A stretch of 58,485 nt of DNA from an uncultured Bacteroidales bacterium (GCA_947166105.1 CAMVCZ010000019.1:1-58485), one strand, 5' to 3'. Counted from the stretch's first letter, positions 39,780-49,709 are shown. Translations and numbers: made by a program. Notes: a model not told the origin generated them from the letters alone.

Positions 39780-40268
39780 TTAATCTTCTTTTTTACGTTT
39801 GCCTAACAGGTAAGCACCGCCAAGGAAACCGAGGACGAACAATCCGCTGCCCATAGGTGCATATTGGTCGATGGTGATACCGAATTTCGGGCCTTTGTGT
39901 GCGTCATCGTCTGAACTCTCGCCCAAGCCACGAGACATCATCCCATATTTTGGACGAACCTTAGTCTTGCCGTTTCCGCTTCCATCATTGAGGAAGTCGT
40001 AAGCTTCCCAACCTTCAAAAAGGAGGCTGTTATCAAATGTGATGTTCTGGAAAGTGAAGTTTTGGGCATTGCCGGTGTAGAACATCTCTTCGTCAAAATA
40101 GAAGAAGTTCTCGCCTTCATCCTCCAGGTCTGAGGAATCGTCTGCAACTTGCTCGTCTTCGTAAAAAGTTCCGTAGTTGTAGCTTGCATTTGCAGCATTT
40201 AATGATGCGGGTATCCATCCCATAAGGACGATAACAAGCAAAACCGTTAGTTTATTAATCCCTTTCAT
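39780..40268 (-). CDS. small exported protein with GSG-helix-KRKKED C-terminal tail
   Basis: Unrecognised protein, 162 aa from the ATG at 40268, chosen because it gives a clear signal peptide (MKGINKLTVLLVIVLMGWIPASLNA). An ATG 51 bases upstream (40319) would add a hydrophilic extension. The mature part is acidic and low in complexity (YEDEQVADDSSDLEDEGENFFYFDEE), with several aromatic residues. The C terminus is APMGSG, a transmembrane helix (LFVLGFLGGAYLL) and GKRKKED, an inward positive anchor resembling sorting signals such as PEP-CTERM or GlyGly-CTERM in layout only. The stump at 9149-9319 ends in the same way. Function unknown. Confidence 0.7.
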   Translation of the reverse strand: MKGINKLTVLLVIVLMGWIPASLNAANASYNYGTFYEDEQVADDSSDLEDEGENFFYFDEEMFYTGNAQNFTFQNITFDNSLLFEGWEAYDFLNDGSGNGKTKVRPKYGMMSRGLGESSDDDAHKGPKFGITIDQYAPMGSGLFVLGFLGGAYLLGKRKKED

Positions 40269-40590
40269 TTTTGTATTTTTTGTATTTATTTTCCATCCAG
40301 TTAATTTTACTTCTGTCATGTTTCATCTATCACTAAAGGGCAAAAGAATCCCAAATGAATCGACATGCAAAAGTATCGTTTTTTTTATTACCCCGACAAT
40401 ATTTTTCATTATTTTTTTCAAAAAAATTGTAAATCATTAAAAATCAGCACAATATTTCCTTATTTTTTCATACCTCAGAAACCAAAATCAAGTCGTCTTC
40501 GCTTGTTTTCATCCTATTTCGATAATGTTTTGGTGATTCAATGACCGTTTTCATCTCATTTTGGATGGAATTTTTACCTTATTAATAAAG
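40269..40590. other. A/T-rich non-coding stretch between the exported protein gene and glmS
   Basis: About 320 bases. It holds the leader and -7 box of the leftward exported protein gene (40368-40375). The remainder has runs of T and A, including TTATTAATAA (40577-40586) near the glmS stop. No open frame and no convincing terminator for glmS was seen. Confidence 0.6.
40368..40375 (-). promoter_or_regulatory. -7 box of the small exported protein gene
   Basis: Minus strand TACTTTTG with TTG 21 bases upstream. The leader to the ATG at 40268 would be about 93 bases. Confidence 0.6.
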
Positions 40591-42435
40591 TCACTCCACC
40601 GTCACCGACTTGGCCAAATTGCGGGGTTGGTCGACATTGCAGCCTCGCATCACGGCGATGTGGTAGGCCAAGATTTGCAGGGGCACGGTGGCCAACAACG
40701 GAGAATAGAGGCACTCGGTTTCGGGAATCTCGATGACATAATCGGCCATCTTGCGAGCCAAAACATCCTTCTCGCTGATGACGGCGATGATTTTTCCGTT
40801 GCGGGCCTTCACCTCTTGGATATTGCTGAGGACCTTTTCGTAAGTGCTATGGTTGGTGGCGATGAACACTACGGGCATATCCTTGTCAATCAAGGCGATG
40901 GGGCCGTGTTTCATTTCGGCGGCGGGATAGCCTTCGGCATGGATGTAGGAGATTTCCTTCAACTTCAAGGCACCTTCGAGGGCGACAGGATAGTTCTGCA
41001 AACGACCGAGATACAGCATGTTACGCACATCCTTGTATTTCTCGGCGATGTCCTTCACATGGCCGCTATGGTCGAGGGTCCACTGGATTTTTTCGGGGAT
41101 GCGGTCGAGTTCCTGAATGAATTCGAGGCGTTCCTCGTCCTTCATCGAACCTTTCAGTTCGGCCAAGCGCAAGGCCAGCATGGCCATCACCGTCACTTGC
41201 GAAGTGAACGCCTTTGTGGAAGCCACACCGATTTCAGGGCCAGCGTGGGTGTAAATGCCTGCGTCAGTGGCTCTTGAGATGGAGGAGCCGATGACGTTGC
41301 AGATGCCCAACACGACCGCGCCCTTCTCTTTCGCCAACTGAATGGCGGCCAATGTGTCGGCAGTTTCGCCCGACTGCGAAACGGCAATCACCACATCATG
41401 CGGCGTGACCACAGGGTCGCGGTAACGGAACTCAGAGGCATATTCCACCTTCACGCGAATCTTGGCCAACTTCTCAATGAGATAACTGCCCACCAAACTG
41501 GCGTGCCACGAGGTGCCGCAAGCCACGAAAACGATGTTGTCGGCATAAAGCAACTGCTTCTCGTACTTGAGGATGCCGCCCAAACGCACCGTATTGGCTT
41601 CGGGATGCAAACGGCCACGCATGGTGTCGCGCACGATGGTCGGCTGCTCGTAGATTTCCTTCATCATAAAGTGGTCGAAACCAGCCTTCTCGATGCTGTC
41701 GAGGTTCATTTTCAGTTCCTGAACGTATGGCATGGCCTCCACATCCTGAATGGTCTTGATGTGCAGTTCCTCGCCCAATTTGATGCGCACAACTTGCTCA
41801 TCCTCAAGGTAAACCACTTTTTGGGTGCGACCTACAATCGGGGTGGCATCCGAAGCGATGTAATACTCGTCTTCGCCAATGCCGATGACCATCGGGCTAC
41901 CCTTTCGGGCGGCAATTAATTGATCCGGATGGCCTTTTTCCACAATGGCGATGGCGTATGCACCCACCACATGGTTCAGGGCGATGCGCACAGCTTCAAA
42001 CAAGTCGACATGCTCGCTTTGTTGCACATCCTCGATGAGGTTGGTCAGCACTTCCGTGTCGGTCGACGAAAGGAAAGTGAAGCCGCGCTTCTCCAATTCC
42101 TTGCGCAGGCTCAGGTAGTTTTCAATAATGCCGTTGTGAATTAATGCCAAATTGCCCGACTGCGAGCGGTGCGGGTGGGCGTTCACCTGATTGGGTTCGC
42201 CGTGGGTGGCCCAACGGGTATGCGCAATGCCAATGTGCCCACTGACATCCTTTGAAGAAGCAAAGGCCTCCAAGTCGGAGACCTTGCCTTTTGCCTTGTA
42301 AACATTCAGTTCGTTAGCCTCGTTGAGCAGTGCCACACCGGCGCTGTCGTAGCCACGATATTCGAGGCGCTTCAAGCCCTCGATGAGGATGGGATAGGCC
42401 TCTTGACGGCCTACATAAGCAACTATTCCACACAT
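40591..42435 (-). CDS. glmS: glutamine--fructose-6-phosphate aminotransferase (isomerizing)
   Basis: First step of UDP-GlcNAc synthesis for peptidoglycan and LPS. The 614-aa protein starts MCGIVAYVG, whose Cys2 becomes the N-terminal nucleophile of the glutaminase domain. RWATHGEPNQVNAHPH and HNGIIENYLSLR are visible in that domain. The two SIS domains show VACGTSWHASLVG, AVSQSGETADTLAAI and AEGYPAAEMKHGPIALID, and the protein ends DQPRNLAKSVTVE, the conserved C-terminal loop. Its promoter box lies 24 bases upstream. No glmS ribozyme-like leader is visible; the leader is under 20 bases. Confidence 0.98.
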   Translation of the reverse strand: MCGIVAYVGRQEAYPILIEGLKRLEYRGYDSAGVALLNEANELNVYKAKGKVSDLEAFASSKDVSGHIGIAHTRWATHGEPNQVNAHPHRSQSGNLALIHNGIIENYLSLRKELEKRGFTFLSSTDTEVLTNLIEDVQQSEHVDLFEAVRIALNHVVGAYAIAIVEKGHPDQLIAARKGSPMVIGIGEDEYYIASDATPIVGRTQKVVYLEDEQVVRIKLGEELHIKTIQDVEAMPYVQELKMNLDSIEKAGFDHFMMKEIYEQPTIVRDTMRGRLHPEANTVRLGGILKYEKQLLYADNIVFVACGTSWHASLVGSYLIEKLAKIRVKVEYASEFRYRDPVVTPHDVVIAVSQSGETADTLAAIQLAKEKGAVVLGICNVIGSSISRATDAGIYTHAGPEIGVASTKAFTSQVTVMAMLALRLAELKGSMKDEERLEFIQELDRIPEKIQWTLDHSGHVKDIAEKYKDVRNMLYLGRLQNYPVALEGALKLKEISYIHAEGYPAAEMKHGPIALIDKDMPVVFIATNHSTYEKVLSNIQEVKARNGKIIAVISEKDVLARKMADYVIEIPETECLYSPLLATVPLQILAYHIAVMRGCNVDQPRNLAKSVTVE

Positions 42436-42458
42436 ATTTAACCTTGTTTAAAAAGGCG

Positions 42459-42466
42459 CAAAAATA
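42459..42466 (-). promoter_or_regulatory. -7 box of glmS
   Basis: Minus strand TATTTTTG, 24 bases before the start codon. Confidence 0.65.
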
Positions 42467-42513
42467 TGTGTTTGGAAAAAACGATGCAAGAAATTTTTGT
42501 TTTTTTTCAAGTC

Positions 42514-42566
42514 GGCGTTTTCGACAGGCTCAAAGGCCTTTGGTCCCTGAGCCTGTCGAAAGGCTT
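42514..42566. repeat. REP-like dyad, copy 3 of 7
   Basis: GGCGTTTTCGACAGGCTCAAAGGCC and GTCCCTGAGCCTGTCGAAAGGC form a near-complete dyad between glmS and lemA, just 3' of the lemA stop; it could double as a terminator. Confidence 0.87.
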
Positions 42567-42569
42567 GCA

Positions 42570-43160
42570 TTAATTAAAGAGGTCTTTCACATCGGGTGCT
42601 TGTTGGGCAGCCTCCGAAGCCTCGAAGTAAGGTTTCTTGTCGAAACCGAACATGCCGGCGATAATGTTGCCAGGGAAACGACGCACCGCTGTATTATACA
42701 CACGGGCGGTTTCGTTGAACTGCTTTCTCGCATTAGCGATTGCATTCTCGCAACTCTCCAACTGCGACTGCAAATCCAAATAGTTTTGGTTGGCTTTCAG
42801 GTCGGGATACTGCTCCACCGTCACCAACAGGCGCGACAATGCACCCGACATTTGGTCTTGCGCGGCTTGGAAAGCCTTCATGTTTTCCTCGGTCAGGTTG
42901 TTGGCATCGAGGGTCACCGAAGTGGCCTTGGCTCTTGCTTCGACCACAGCGGTCAAAGTGCCGGCTTCATACTCGGCATAGTTTTTCACCGTGGCGACGA
43001 GGTTCGGGATAAGGTCGGCACGCTTTTGGTAAGCCGTTTGCACATTACCGACAGCCGTTTCAACGCCTTCTTGCTTGGAAACCAGTCCGTTGTAAACGCC
43101 AACGCCCCAAATGACAAGCACTGCCACGAGTGCAAGAATGATAATTAATCCTTTTTTCAT
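42570..43160 (-). CDS. lemA: LemA family protein
   Basis: Membrane-anchored helical protein, 196 aa from the ATG at 43160, of unproven biochemical role. The N-terminal helix LIIILALVAVLVIWGVGVYN anchors it. The signature block follows: VYNGLVSKQEGVETAVGNVQTAYQKRADLIPNLVATVKNYAEYE, then YPDLKANQNYLDLQSQLESCENAIANARKQFNETARVYNTAVRRFPGNI, read in two parts across residues 25-180. It is transcribed divergently from ricT with interlocked promoters. TPM-domain or peptidase partners often found with lemA are not nearby. Confidence 0.93.
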   Translation of the reverse strand: MKKGLIIILALVAVLVIWGVGVYNGLVSKQEGVETAVGNVQTAYQKRADLIPNLVATVKNYAEYEAGTLTAVVEARAKATSVTLDANNLTEENMKAFQAAQDQMSGALSRLLVTVEQYPDLKANQNYLDLQSQLESCENAIANARKQFNETARVYNTAVRRFPGNIIAGMFGFDKKPYFEASEAAQQAPDVKDLFN

Positions 43161-43216
43161 AATGTTTCGATTTTGATGATACAATAATAGATTCGTTGCG
43201 ATGTTTAAACAGAGTG

Positions 43217-43224
43217 CAAAGGTA
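43217..43224 (-). promoter_or_regulatory. -7 box of lemA
   Basis: Minus strand TACCTTTG; only 13 bases separate it from the rightward box of ricT. Confidence 0.65.
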
Positions 43225-43237
43225 AACATTTTTTTTG

Positions 43238-43245
43238 TACTTTTG
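43238..43245 (+). promoter_or_regulatory. -7 box of the ricT-gldH-PBP1A operon
   Basis: TACTTTTG, 36 bases before the ricT start; interlocked with the lemA promoter. Confidence 0.65.
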
Positions 43246-43280
43246 CGATTTATACACACTTACTAAACTCATTTTATCAA

Positions 43281-44399
43281 ATGACTGAAAATCAACAGAA
43301 AAACGATATCAAAAGCATTGACGGACAATTATTGAACCGTGGTTGCACCCTTGGAACTACATACAATACAGGACAGAAAGTGCTTTCGTGCGGACGTTGC
43401 AAACTGAGCCAGTTTGATTGGCTGAAAGACTATGAAAACCAAGAGATTAAGGGCAATGTTTGTTTGGCTGAGGTGCGTTTCAAGAACGACCGCAAGGACT
43501 ATTTCACCTATCCCGAAGACCTCGAATTGGAAGTGGGCGAATTTGTCGCCGTCGAGACAGCCATCGGGCACGACATCGGCATCGTCACCCTTTTGGGCGA
43601 AATCGTGAAACGCCAGATGAAACGCAAGAAATTCCGCACGCCTTTTGCCGAAATGAAGAAAATCTACCGCCGCGCCAGAATCAACGATGTGGAGAAGTTT
43701 CTTTCGGCCATCAAATTGGAAGACAGTACTTTGGCTCGCACCCGTACCATTATCGACAATCTCGGTTTGGAAATGAAACTCAACGACGTGGAATATCAGG
43801 GCGACAAGACCAAGGCCATTTTCTACTACACCGCCGACGGGCGCGTCGACTTCCGCGAACTCATCAAGAAATTGGCTGAAGAGTTCCACATCAGAATTGA
43901 GATGCGACAGATTGGCGTGAGGCAAGAGTCGGCCAAACTGGGCGGCTTAGGCTCATGTGGTCGCGAGTTGTGCTGTGCCTCGTGGATTAGTGATTTCCAG
44001 TCGGTTACCACCAATGTAGCCCGTATTCAGCAACTTTCCCCGAACCCCCAAAAACTTGCCGGACAGTGCGGCAAACTGAAATGTTGCCTCAACTTTGAAT
44101 ATGAGGCCTACGTGGAGGCTTTGAAGTCATTCTCCGACCCCAACATCGTGCTGCATTTCGAGAGCGGCGACGCGATTCACCAAAAAAACGACGTGTTCAA
44201 GGGCATCATGTGGTATTCCTACACCACCGACAAGAGCAACATCATGGCTATCCCCGTCGACAAGGTGAGGGAAATCATCGCCTTGAACAAGAAAGGACAG
44301 AAACCCAAGAAATTGGAGGACTTTGCCGTGACGAAGGAAGCCCACACCAACACCAACGAAGGCTATGGCGAGGCCGACTTGAAGAAGATGAGCGACTAA
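43281..44399 (+). CDS. ricT: PSP1-domain protein RicT (YaaT family)
   Basis: Cytosolic protein of the RicT/YaaT family, 372 aa. In Bacillus, RicT works with RicA and RicF as an iron-sulphur complex affecting RNase Y; the role in Bacteroidota is unknown. The PSP1 C-terminal domain is preserved, including the cysteine-rich GGLGSCGRELCCASW (about 216-230) and LAGQCGKLKCCLNFEYE (about 257-273), which provide cluster ligands. The N-terminal part has LSCGRCKLSQFDWL, another cysteine pair. The lysine-rich tail is variable. It begins an operon with gldH (2-base gap) and a PBP1A gene, an arrangement often seen in Bacteroidota. Confidence 0.92.
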   Translation: MTENQQKNDIKSIDGQLLNRGCTLGTTYNTGQKVLSCGRCKLSQFDWLKDYENQEIKGNVCLAEVRFKNDRKDYFTYPEDLELEVGEFVAVETAIGHDIGIVTLLGEIVKRQMKRKKFRTPFAEMKKIYRRARINDVEKFLSAIKLEDSTLARTRTIIDNLGLEMKLNDVEYQGDKTKAIFYYTADGRVDFRELIKKLAEEFHIRIEMRQIGVRQESAKLGGLGSCGRELCCASWISDFQSVTTNVARIQQLSPNPQKLAGQCGKLKCCLNFEYEAYVEALKSFSDPNIVLHFESGDAIHQKNDVFKGIMWYSYTTDKSNIMAIPVDKVREIIALNKKGQKPKKLEDFAVTKEAHTNTNEGYGEADLKKMSD

Positions 44400-44401
44400 T
44401 C

Positions 44402-44866
44402 ATGAAAAAGGCAATATATTGGATCATAGGAATTTGCATTGTTTTGTCTTGCGCAAGATGCAGTAGCAGCAACTTCAGCAAGCGCACCGTCATTCCCGAT
44501 GCCGAATGGGCACAGGAAAACCGTGTGGCCTTTGACGTGCCCATCGACGACACCCTCAACGGTTATGTTTTCGGCATTGGGCTGCGCCATTTGGAAAACT
44601 ACCGCTACAGCAACCTCTTTGTGTTCCTCCACACCCGAATGCCCAACGGCAACATCACGCACGACACGATAGAATGTACTTTGGCCACGCCCGAAGGCCG
44701 CTGGATCGGGAAAAGCAGTGGCAGCATGAGGGATTTGGTCGTGCCGCTCAACGAAAACCTGCGTTTCCCATTGACGGGAAACTACCATTTCGAAATCGAG
44801 CAAGCCATGCGCGAACCCGTCCTGAAGGGCATCTCAGACATTGGTTTATACATTGAAAAACAATGA
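44402..44866 (+). CDS. gldH: gliding motility lipoprotein GldH
   Basis: Lipoprotein of 154 aa, related to GldH of gliding Bacteroidota. The N terminus MKKAIYWIIGICIVLSC is a type II signal with the lipidated cysteine at about residue 17. The body contains the family block VIPDAEWAQENRVAFDVPIDDT, the RYSNLFVFLHTRMPNG motif and the end GNYHFEIEQAMREPVLKGISDIGLYIEKQ. Non-gliding Bacteroidales also keep gldH, so motility is not implied. It starts two bases after ricT and precedes PBP1A by three bases. Confidence 0.9.
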   Translation: MKKAIYWIIGICIVLSCARCSSSNFSKRTVIPDAEWAQENRVAFDVPIDDTLNGYVFGIGLRHLENYRYSNLFVFLHTRMPNGNITHDTIECTLATPEGRWIGKSSGSMRDLVVPLNENLRFPLTGNYHFEIEQAMREPVLKGISDIGLYIEKQ

Positions 44867-44869
44867 TTT

Positions 44870-47128
44870 ATGAACAACGATAAAAAGAAAAAAGCGAAGC
44901 CAAAGCAGGGCAAATCGAACGCCATCAGGAACCTGTGGATTATTTTTGGAGTGTTGCTCCTGATTGTCGTTTTGTTCTTCTTCTGCGTCGCGAAAGGCGT
45001 GTTCGGCACCATGCCCACCTTCGAGGAATTGGAAAACCCGCGCACCAATTTGGCCACCGAAATCATCTCCGCCGACGGCAAGATTTTGGGTACCTATTAT
45101 ATTGAGAACCGCTCCAATGTGCGCTATTCCGAACTGTCGCACTACATGCCTGAAGCCCTCATCAGCATTGAGGATGAGCGCTTTACGGAACATTCCGGCA
45201 TCGACCAGAAAGCCCTGTTCCGCGTGGCCTTCGGTGTTTTGACCGGAAACAAGAAAGGTGGCGGCTCGACCATCACGCAACAATTGGCGAAAAACCTTTT
45301 CCCTCGTGGCGAGAACCTCAGCACCAGCAAACTTGTTTTGCGCAAGTTCCAAGAGTGGATTACGGCCACCAAATTGGAGCACAACTATTCCAAAGAGGAA
45401 ATCATTGCAATGTACCTGAACACCGTGTTTTTCGGGCATAACGCCTTCGGTATCAGGGCAGCAGCCAGCACTTTTTTCGACAAGAAACCCAAAGACATGA
45501 ACATCGAGGAATGTGCACTAATGGCCGGTGTGGTGAATGCCCCTACCCTTTTCAGTCCTGTGCGCAACCCGGAACGCTCGTTGGGAAGGCGCAATCTAGT
45601 CCTCCGAAAAATGGCCGACAATGGTTTCATCACCCAAGCCGAATGTGACTCTATCTCGTTGATTCCCATCGATATGTCGCATTTCAGCATCAAAGATCAC
45701 AACAGCGGACAGGCCACTTATTTCCGCGAGTTTTTGAGAGGTGAACTCAACGAATGGGCCAAAAACACAACCCGCGCCGACGGTCAGCCTTACAATATCT
45801 ATCGCGACGGCTTGCGCATCTACACCACCATCGACTCACGAATGCAACATTACGCCGAGGAAGCCGTCAAAGAGTTCATGGGCAATGAGTTGCAGCCCAT
45901 GTTCTACAAGCATTGGAAGGGCCAGAAAAACGCACCGTTCTCCAACGTGACCGCCGACGAAATCGACCATATCCTTGAAACATCGATGAAGCGCACCGAG
46001 CGTTACCGCAATCTCAAGAACGCAGGCGTGCCGATGGATACCATTAAAACCATTTTCGACCGTCCCGTTCCAATGACCGTCTTTTCTTGGAAAGGCCCCA
46101 TCGACACGGTCATGTCGCCGATGGATTCCATCAGATATTACAAGTGGTTCCTGCAAGCCAGCCTCATTTCCATCGAGTCGCACACTGGCCATGTGAAGGC
46201 TTACGTCGGCGGCTTGGACTATCGTTTCTTCAAGTACGACCATGTCACGCAGGCACGCCGTCAGGTCGGTTCCACTTTCAAGCCGTTCCTTTATTCCTTG
46301 GCCATGCAGGAAGGCGAATACACGCCCTGCACCCGCATCCCCAATATCCAATACAATATCAAATTGGAGGACGGAAACGTTTGGTCACCAGGCAATTCGG
46401 GAGGTCATGTAGGCGAGGAAATCACCCTGAAATACGCTTTGGCACAGTCCAACAACTGGATTTCGGCCTACCTGATGAACCAGTTTGGGCCTAATGCCGT
46501 CATTGCACAAGCCCGCCGCATGGGTGTGGAGTCGCCCATCGACCCTGTTCCCGCTATCTGCTTGGGTGTCTGCGACTTGAAGTTGATTGAAATGGTGGGA
46601 GCCATGAGCACCTTCGCCAACCAAGGCGTTTACATCAAGCCTATGTTCATCACCCGCATCGAGGACAAAAACGGCAATGTTATCCAACGCTTCAGTCCCG
46701 AAGAATCGGAGGCCATGAGCGAACTGACTGCCTACAAGATGGTGGAACTGATGAAGGGCGTGGTGCAAAGTGGCACTGGCATCCGCTTGCGCTCGACCTA
46801 CGGATTGAGCAACCCCATAGCGGGCAAAACCGGAACGACCCAAAAGCAAAGCGACGGCTATTTCATGGGCATCACCCCCGACCTGACTACGGGCGTTTGG
46901 GTGGGCGCCGAAGACCGTAGCGTGCATTTCCGCTCCACCCAATTGGGCCAAGGTTCGCATACCGCCTTGCCGATTTGGGCATTATACATGAAAAAGGTTT
47001 ACGCCGACAAGAGCCTGAATATCAGCAAGGGCGACTTCACGAAGCCCAACATCCCCGGCGTTGACCTGAACTTCGATTGCGACCGCTACGAAAAGGTGGA
47101 AGCCATCGAATACATTGACGAGTTTTAA
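44870..47128 (+). CDS. penicillin-binding protein 1A-type transglycosylase/transpeptidase
   Basis: Bifunctional class A PBP, 752 aa, that polymerises and crosslinks peptidoglycan. A basic cytosolic N terminus ([14 protein letters not shown]) precedes one membrane helix ([19 protein letters not shown]). The GT51 domain has [13 protein letters not shown] (catalytic glutamate), [15 protein letters not shown] and [21 protein letters not shown]. The transpeptidase domain has the active serine in [12 protein letters not shown] (S-T-F-K), SNN in LAQSNNWIS and KTGT in [14 protein letters not shown]. Standard architecture and length. Confidence 0.96.
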   Translation: MNNDKKKKAKPKQGKSNAIRNLWIIFGVLLLIVVLFFFCVAKGVFGTMPTFEELENPRTNLATEIISADGKILGTYYIENRSNVRYSELSHYMPEALISIEDERFTEHSGIDQKALFRVAFGVLTGNKKGGGSTITQQLAKNLFPRGENLSTSKLVLRKFQEWITATKLEHNYSKEEIIAMYLNTVFFGHNAFGIRAAASTFFDKKPKDMNIEECALMAGVVNAPTLFSPVRNPERSLGRRNLVLRKMADNGFITQAECDSISLIPIDMSHFSIKDHNSGQATYFREFLRGELNEWAKNTTRADGQPYNIYRDGLRIYTTIDSRMQHYAEEAVKEFMGNELQPMFYKHWKGQKNAPFSNVTADEIDHILETSMKRTERYRNLKNAGVPMDTIKTIFDRPVPMTVFSWKGPIDTVMSPMDSIRYYKWFLQASLISIESHTGHVKAYVGGLDYRFFKYDHVTQARRQVGSTFKPFLYSLAMQEGEYTPCTRIPNIQYNIKLEDGNVWSPGNSGGHVGEEITLKYALAQSNNWISAYLMNQFGPNAVIAQARRMGVESPIDPVPAICLGVCDLKLIEMVGAMSTFANQGVYIKPMFITRIEDKNGNVIQRFSPEESEAMSELTAYKMVELMKGVVQSGTGIRLRSTYGLSNPIAGKTGTTQKQSDGYFMGITPDLTTGVWVGAEDRSVHFRSTQLGQGSHTALPIWALYMKKVYADKSLNISKGDFTKPNIPGVDLNFDCDRYEKVEAIEYIDEF

Positions 47129-47156
47129 ACTTTGGGTCGCTGAGCCTGTCGAAGCA
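47128..47156. repeat. REP-like dyad, half copy, copy 4 of 7
   Basis: Only the GTCGCTGAGCCTGTCGAAGC half is present, in the 47-base gap between the PBP1A gene and obg. Confidence 0.7.
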
Positions 47157-47175
47157 CCCTATAACAGCATTTGAT

Positions 47176-48183
47176 ATGACCTCGAATTTCGTTGATTATG
47201 TGAAGATTTTCTGCCGCTCGGGCAAGGGCGGTGCGGGTTCGCTGCACTTCCGCCGCGAGAAATACATCCCGAAAGGCGGCCCCGACGGCGGCGACGGCGG
47301 TCGCGGCGGCAATGTGATTTTGCGCGGCAACGCCCAACTTTGGACCTTGCTCCACCTGCGCTACACCAAGCATGTGTTCGCCAACGACGGTGTGCCCGGA
47401 GGCCGAAACCAACTTACGGGCGCGGCTGGCGATGATGCCTACATCGATGTGCCGTTGGGCACAGTGGCTTATCGCGCCGAAGACCACACGATGCTTGGAG
47501 AAATCACAGAAGACGGACAACAGGTCGTGCTGCTCAAGGGCGGTCGCGGCGGCAAGGGCAACGCCTTTTTCAAGACGGCCACCCTGCAAGCCCCAAAATT
47601 CGCCCAACCCGGCGAGCCAAACCAAGAGGAATGGATTACACTGGAACTCAAACTGCTGGCCGATGTGGGTTTGGTCGGTTTCCCCAATGCGGGCAAGTCT
47701 ACCTTACTTTCGGTGGTTTCGGCGGCTAAGCCTGAGATTGCTGATTATCCCTTCACCACCTTGGTGCCTAATCTCGGCATTGTCAGTTATCGTGAGCATC
47801 GGAGTTTTGTCATGGCCGACATTCCCGGCATCATCGAAGGTGCGGCAGAAGGCAAAGGTTTGGGAATCAGGTTTTTGCGCCATATTGAAAGAAACTCGAC
47901 CTTGTTGTTCATGGTGCCAGCCAACACCGATGATGTGAAAAAGGAATACGACATCCTCCTCAACGAACTGAAAAAATACAACCCCGAACTGATGGACAAA
48001 GACCGCATCCTGGCCATCACGAAGTGCGACCTTGTTGACGACGACACCATCAAGGAAATCAAGAAGCACCTGCCCAAGAAAGTGCCGCATGTTTTCATTA
48101 GTTCAGTTGCCAATCAAGGCATTAACGAACTGAAGGACTTGATTTGGCTAACGTTGAACAAAAGCGAGGAAGAAGACTGGTAA
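47176..48183 (+). CDS. obg: GTPase Obg (CgtA)
   Basis: Ribosome-associated GTPase, 335 aa. The glycine-rich Obg fold is clear: [30 protein letters not shown] and the [15 protein letters not shown] turn. G1 is GFPNAGKST (about 164-172), G3 is DIPGIIEGA (213-221) and G4 is TKCD (275-278). The C-terminal Obg extension is short, as in many Bacteroidota. The upstream REP half copy may mark the end of the previous transcript. Confidence 0.96.
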   Translation: MTSNFVDYVKIFCRSGKGGAGSLHFRREKYIPKGGPDGGDGGRGGNVILRGNAQLWTLLHLRYTKHVFANDGVPGGRNQLTGAAGDDAYIDVPLGTVAYRAEDHTMLGEITEDGQQVVLLKGGRGGKGNAFFKTATLQAPKFAQPGEPNQEEWITLELKLLADVGLVGFPNAGKSTLLSVVSAAKPEIADYPFTTLVPNLGIVSYREHRSFVMADIPGIIEGAAEGKGLGIRFLRHIERNSTLLFMVPANTDDVKKEYDILLNELKKYNPELMDKDRILAITKCDLVDDDTIKEIKKHLPKKVPHVFISSVANQGINELKDLIWLTLNKSEEEDW

Positions 48184-48195
48184 ACGCAACAACCT

Positions 48196-48771
48196 ATGGA
48201 AACCCTCTCCACCATCGACACCGACCTCTTTCTTTACCTCAACAGCCTTCATGTTGAGTGGATGGATAAGATTATGATCCTCATCACCAACATGGGGATT
48301 TGGTTTCCGCTATACCTATTATTAATATATTGGACGGCGAAGCAGTTCGGCAAGCGTTGCTGGTGGGTCTTTTTGGCCGTGGGCGTGGTGGTGCTATGCT
48401 CCGACCAACTTTCATCCCATGTCTTCAAACCCGTTTTTCAGCGTTTAAGGCCTTGCTACGACACTGATTTACAGGATTTAATCCATCTCCCAAAAGGCTT
48501 GGCGGGCGGTCGATACGGCTTCACCTCGTCACATGCTGCCAACACCTTTGCTGTCGCGGCCTTTCTCACGCCTGTTTTGCGCAATTATCGCCCTTGGCTT
48601 GGGATTGTGCTGTATTTGTGGGCCTTCATATCGAGTTACAGCCGCATTTATTTGGGTTTCCACTACCCAGGAGACATCTTATGCGGTGCCATTTTAGGCA
48701 TATTGGTTGGGCTGATTCTTTGGAAAGTGTTCCAACAAATTATCATCGGAAAAGTCTGGAAATCAGAATAA
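48196..48771 (+). CDS. PAP2 family phosphatase
   Basis: Membrane phosphatase of the PAP2 superfamily, 191 aa, with about five helices. The three signature motifs are present: KPVFQRLRPC, GFTSSHAANTF (SxxH) and SRIYLGFHYPGD. Bacterial members dephosphorylate undecaprenyl pyrophosphate or phosphatidylglycerol phosphate; which applies here cannot be told. It starts 13 bases after obg. Its last nine bases overlap the convergent SAM hydrolase-like gene, leaving no room for a separate terminator. Confidence 0.9.
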   Translation: METLSTIDTDLFLYLNSLHVEWMDKIMILITNMGIWFPLYLLLIYWTAKQFGKRCWWVFLAVGVVVLCSDQLSSHVFKPVFQRLRPCYDTDLQDLIHLPKGLAGGRYGFTSSHAANTFAVAAFLTPVLRNYRPWLGIVLYLWAFISSYSRIYLGFHYPGDILCGAILGILVGLILWKVFQQIIIGKVWKSE

Positions 48772-49578
48772 TTTGCCAGGTGTAGGCGTGGCTTCCTTAT
48801 CATAAAACACCACTTTGATGACGGCTTTCGGCTCGATGCCGCACAACGAGGCTAATTTGGCCTTGTTCAAGGCGAGTTCAAGATAGCCGTGTGTGCCGAA
48901 AATGGCCACCAAATCAACCACATCGACATCGAGATAGCTGTCTGAAATCTCATCCACCGTATAAAGGTCGCCTTTCACCATGATGGTAAAATCGCGGCCA
49001 CGACGTTCATGCTCAAAGAGTTCGCGTGAAATGTTGGTTATCAGATTGTCGTAGGAATCGATGTGCATCACCACGCCCTCGATGGTATTGTCGCGGGCCA
49101 CGGCGCAGAAAGCCCCACCTGGATTCAGTTTCAATCGAGGTTCGCCGATGCTCGAAAGTGGTTCGCCATTGGCAATCATCACAGCCACCTTCGCGAAACG
49201 GTCGCGTGTGGCAAATGTAAAGAAATCAGAGTCTTGGATTACATCAATGCAATAGGCTTCCTCAAATTTCCCGTCGAGGATATGACTGAAAATGCCGTTG
49301 TCGGTCGAGATGAAATATTGCCCCTCGGCCTTCACCACCACATGCGGACATTCCATCGACTCAATCGTGTCGACCGCGATGATGTGAATCGTCCCGGGAG
49401 GGAAACAACGGAAGCAATTCTTGAGCGTGAAACCCGCCTGCGCCACATTGAACGGCTCTATCTCGTGCGTCACATCAACAATGGTCGCGGTCGGCAGCAT
49501 GGACAAAATAGTGCCCTTTACCGCCGCTGCGTAATAATCCTTTTTTCCCCAATCGCTTGTTAATGTGATAATTGCCAT
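48763..49578 (-). CDS. SAM hydrolase (SAM hydroxide adenosyltransferase, DUF62 family)
   Basis: Member of the DUF62/fluorinase fold family that cleaves S-adenosylmethionine with water to adenosine and methionine. From the ATG at 49578 it is 271 aa. ITLTSDWGKKDYYAAAVKG opens the N-terminal domain, with IVDVTHEIEPFNVAQAGF and FPPGTIHIIAVD following. The active-site STDNGIFSHIL and the C-terminal domain with HIDSYDNLITNI are also present. The start is supported by the -7 box 30 bases upstream. Physiological role in Bacteroidota is unknown. Confidence 0.9.
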   Translation of the reverse strand: MAIITLTSDWGKKDYYAAAVKGTILSMLPTATIVDVTHEIEPFNVAQAGFTLKNCFRCFPPGTIHIIAVDTIESMECPHVVVKAEGQYFISTDNGIFSHILDGKFEEAYCIDVIQDSDFFTFATRDRFAKVAVMIANGEPLSSIGEPRLKLNPGGAFCAVARDNTIEGVVMHIDSYDNLITNISRELFEHERRGRDFTIMVKGDLYTVDEISDSYLDVDVVDLVAIFGTHGYLELALNKAKLASLCGIEPKAVIKVVFYDKEATPTPGKLF

Positions 49579-49607
49579 CGATTTCCTTCGCTTCTTCAAT
49601 GATTTTG

Positions 49608-49615
49608 CAAAGGTA
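49608..49615 (-). promoter_or_regulatory. -7 box of the SAM hydrolase-like gene
   Basis: Minus strand TACCTTTG; the long frame that extends to 49809 would start upstream of it, so the ATG at 49578 is preferred. Confidence 0.65.
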
Positions 49616-49709
49616 TAGCATTTATGCCAAATCCAAGATAGGTTTTTGAAAAAAATCTTCGTTTTTTGCAATCTGTCATTGCAAGAAACGAAACAACTGA
49701 AAAATAGAC

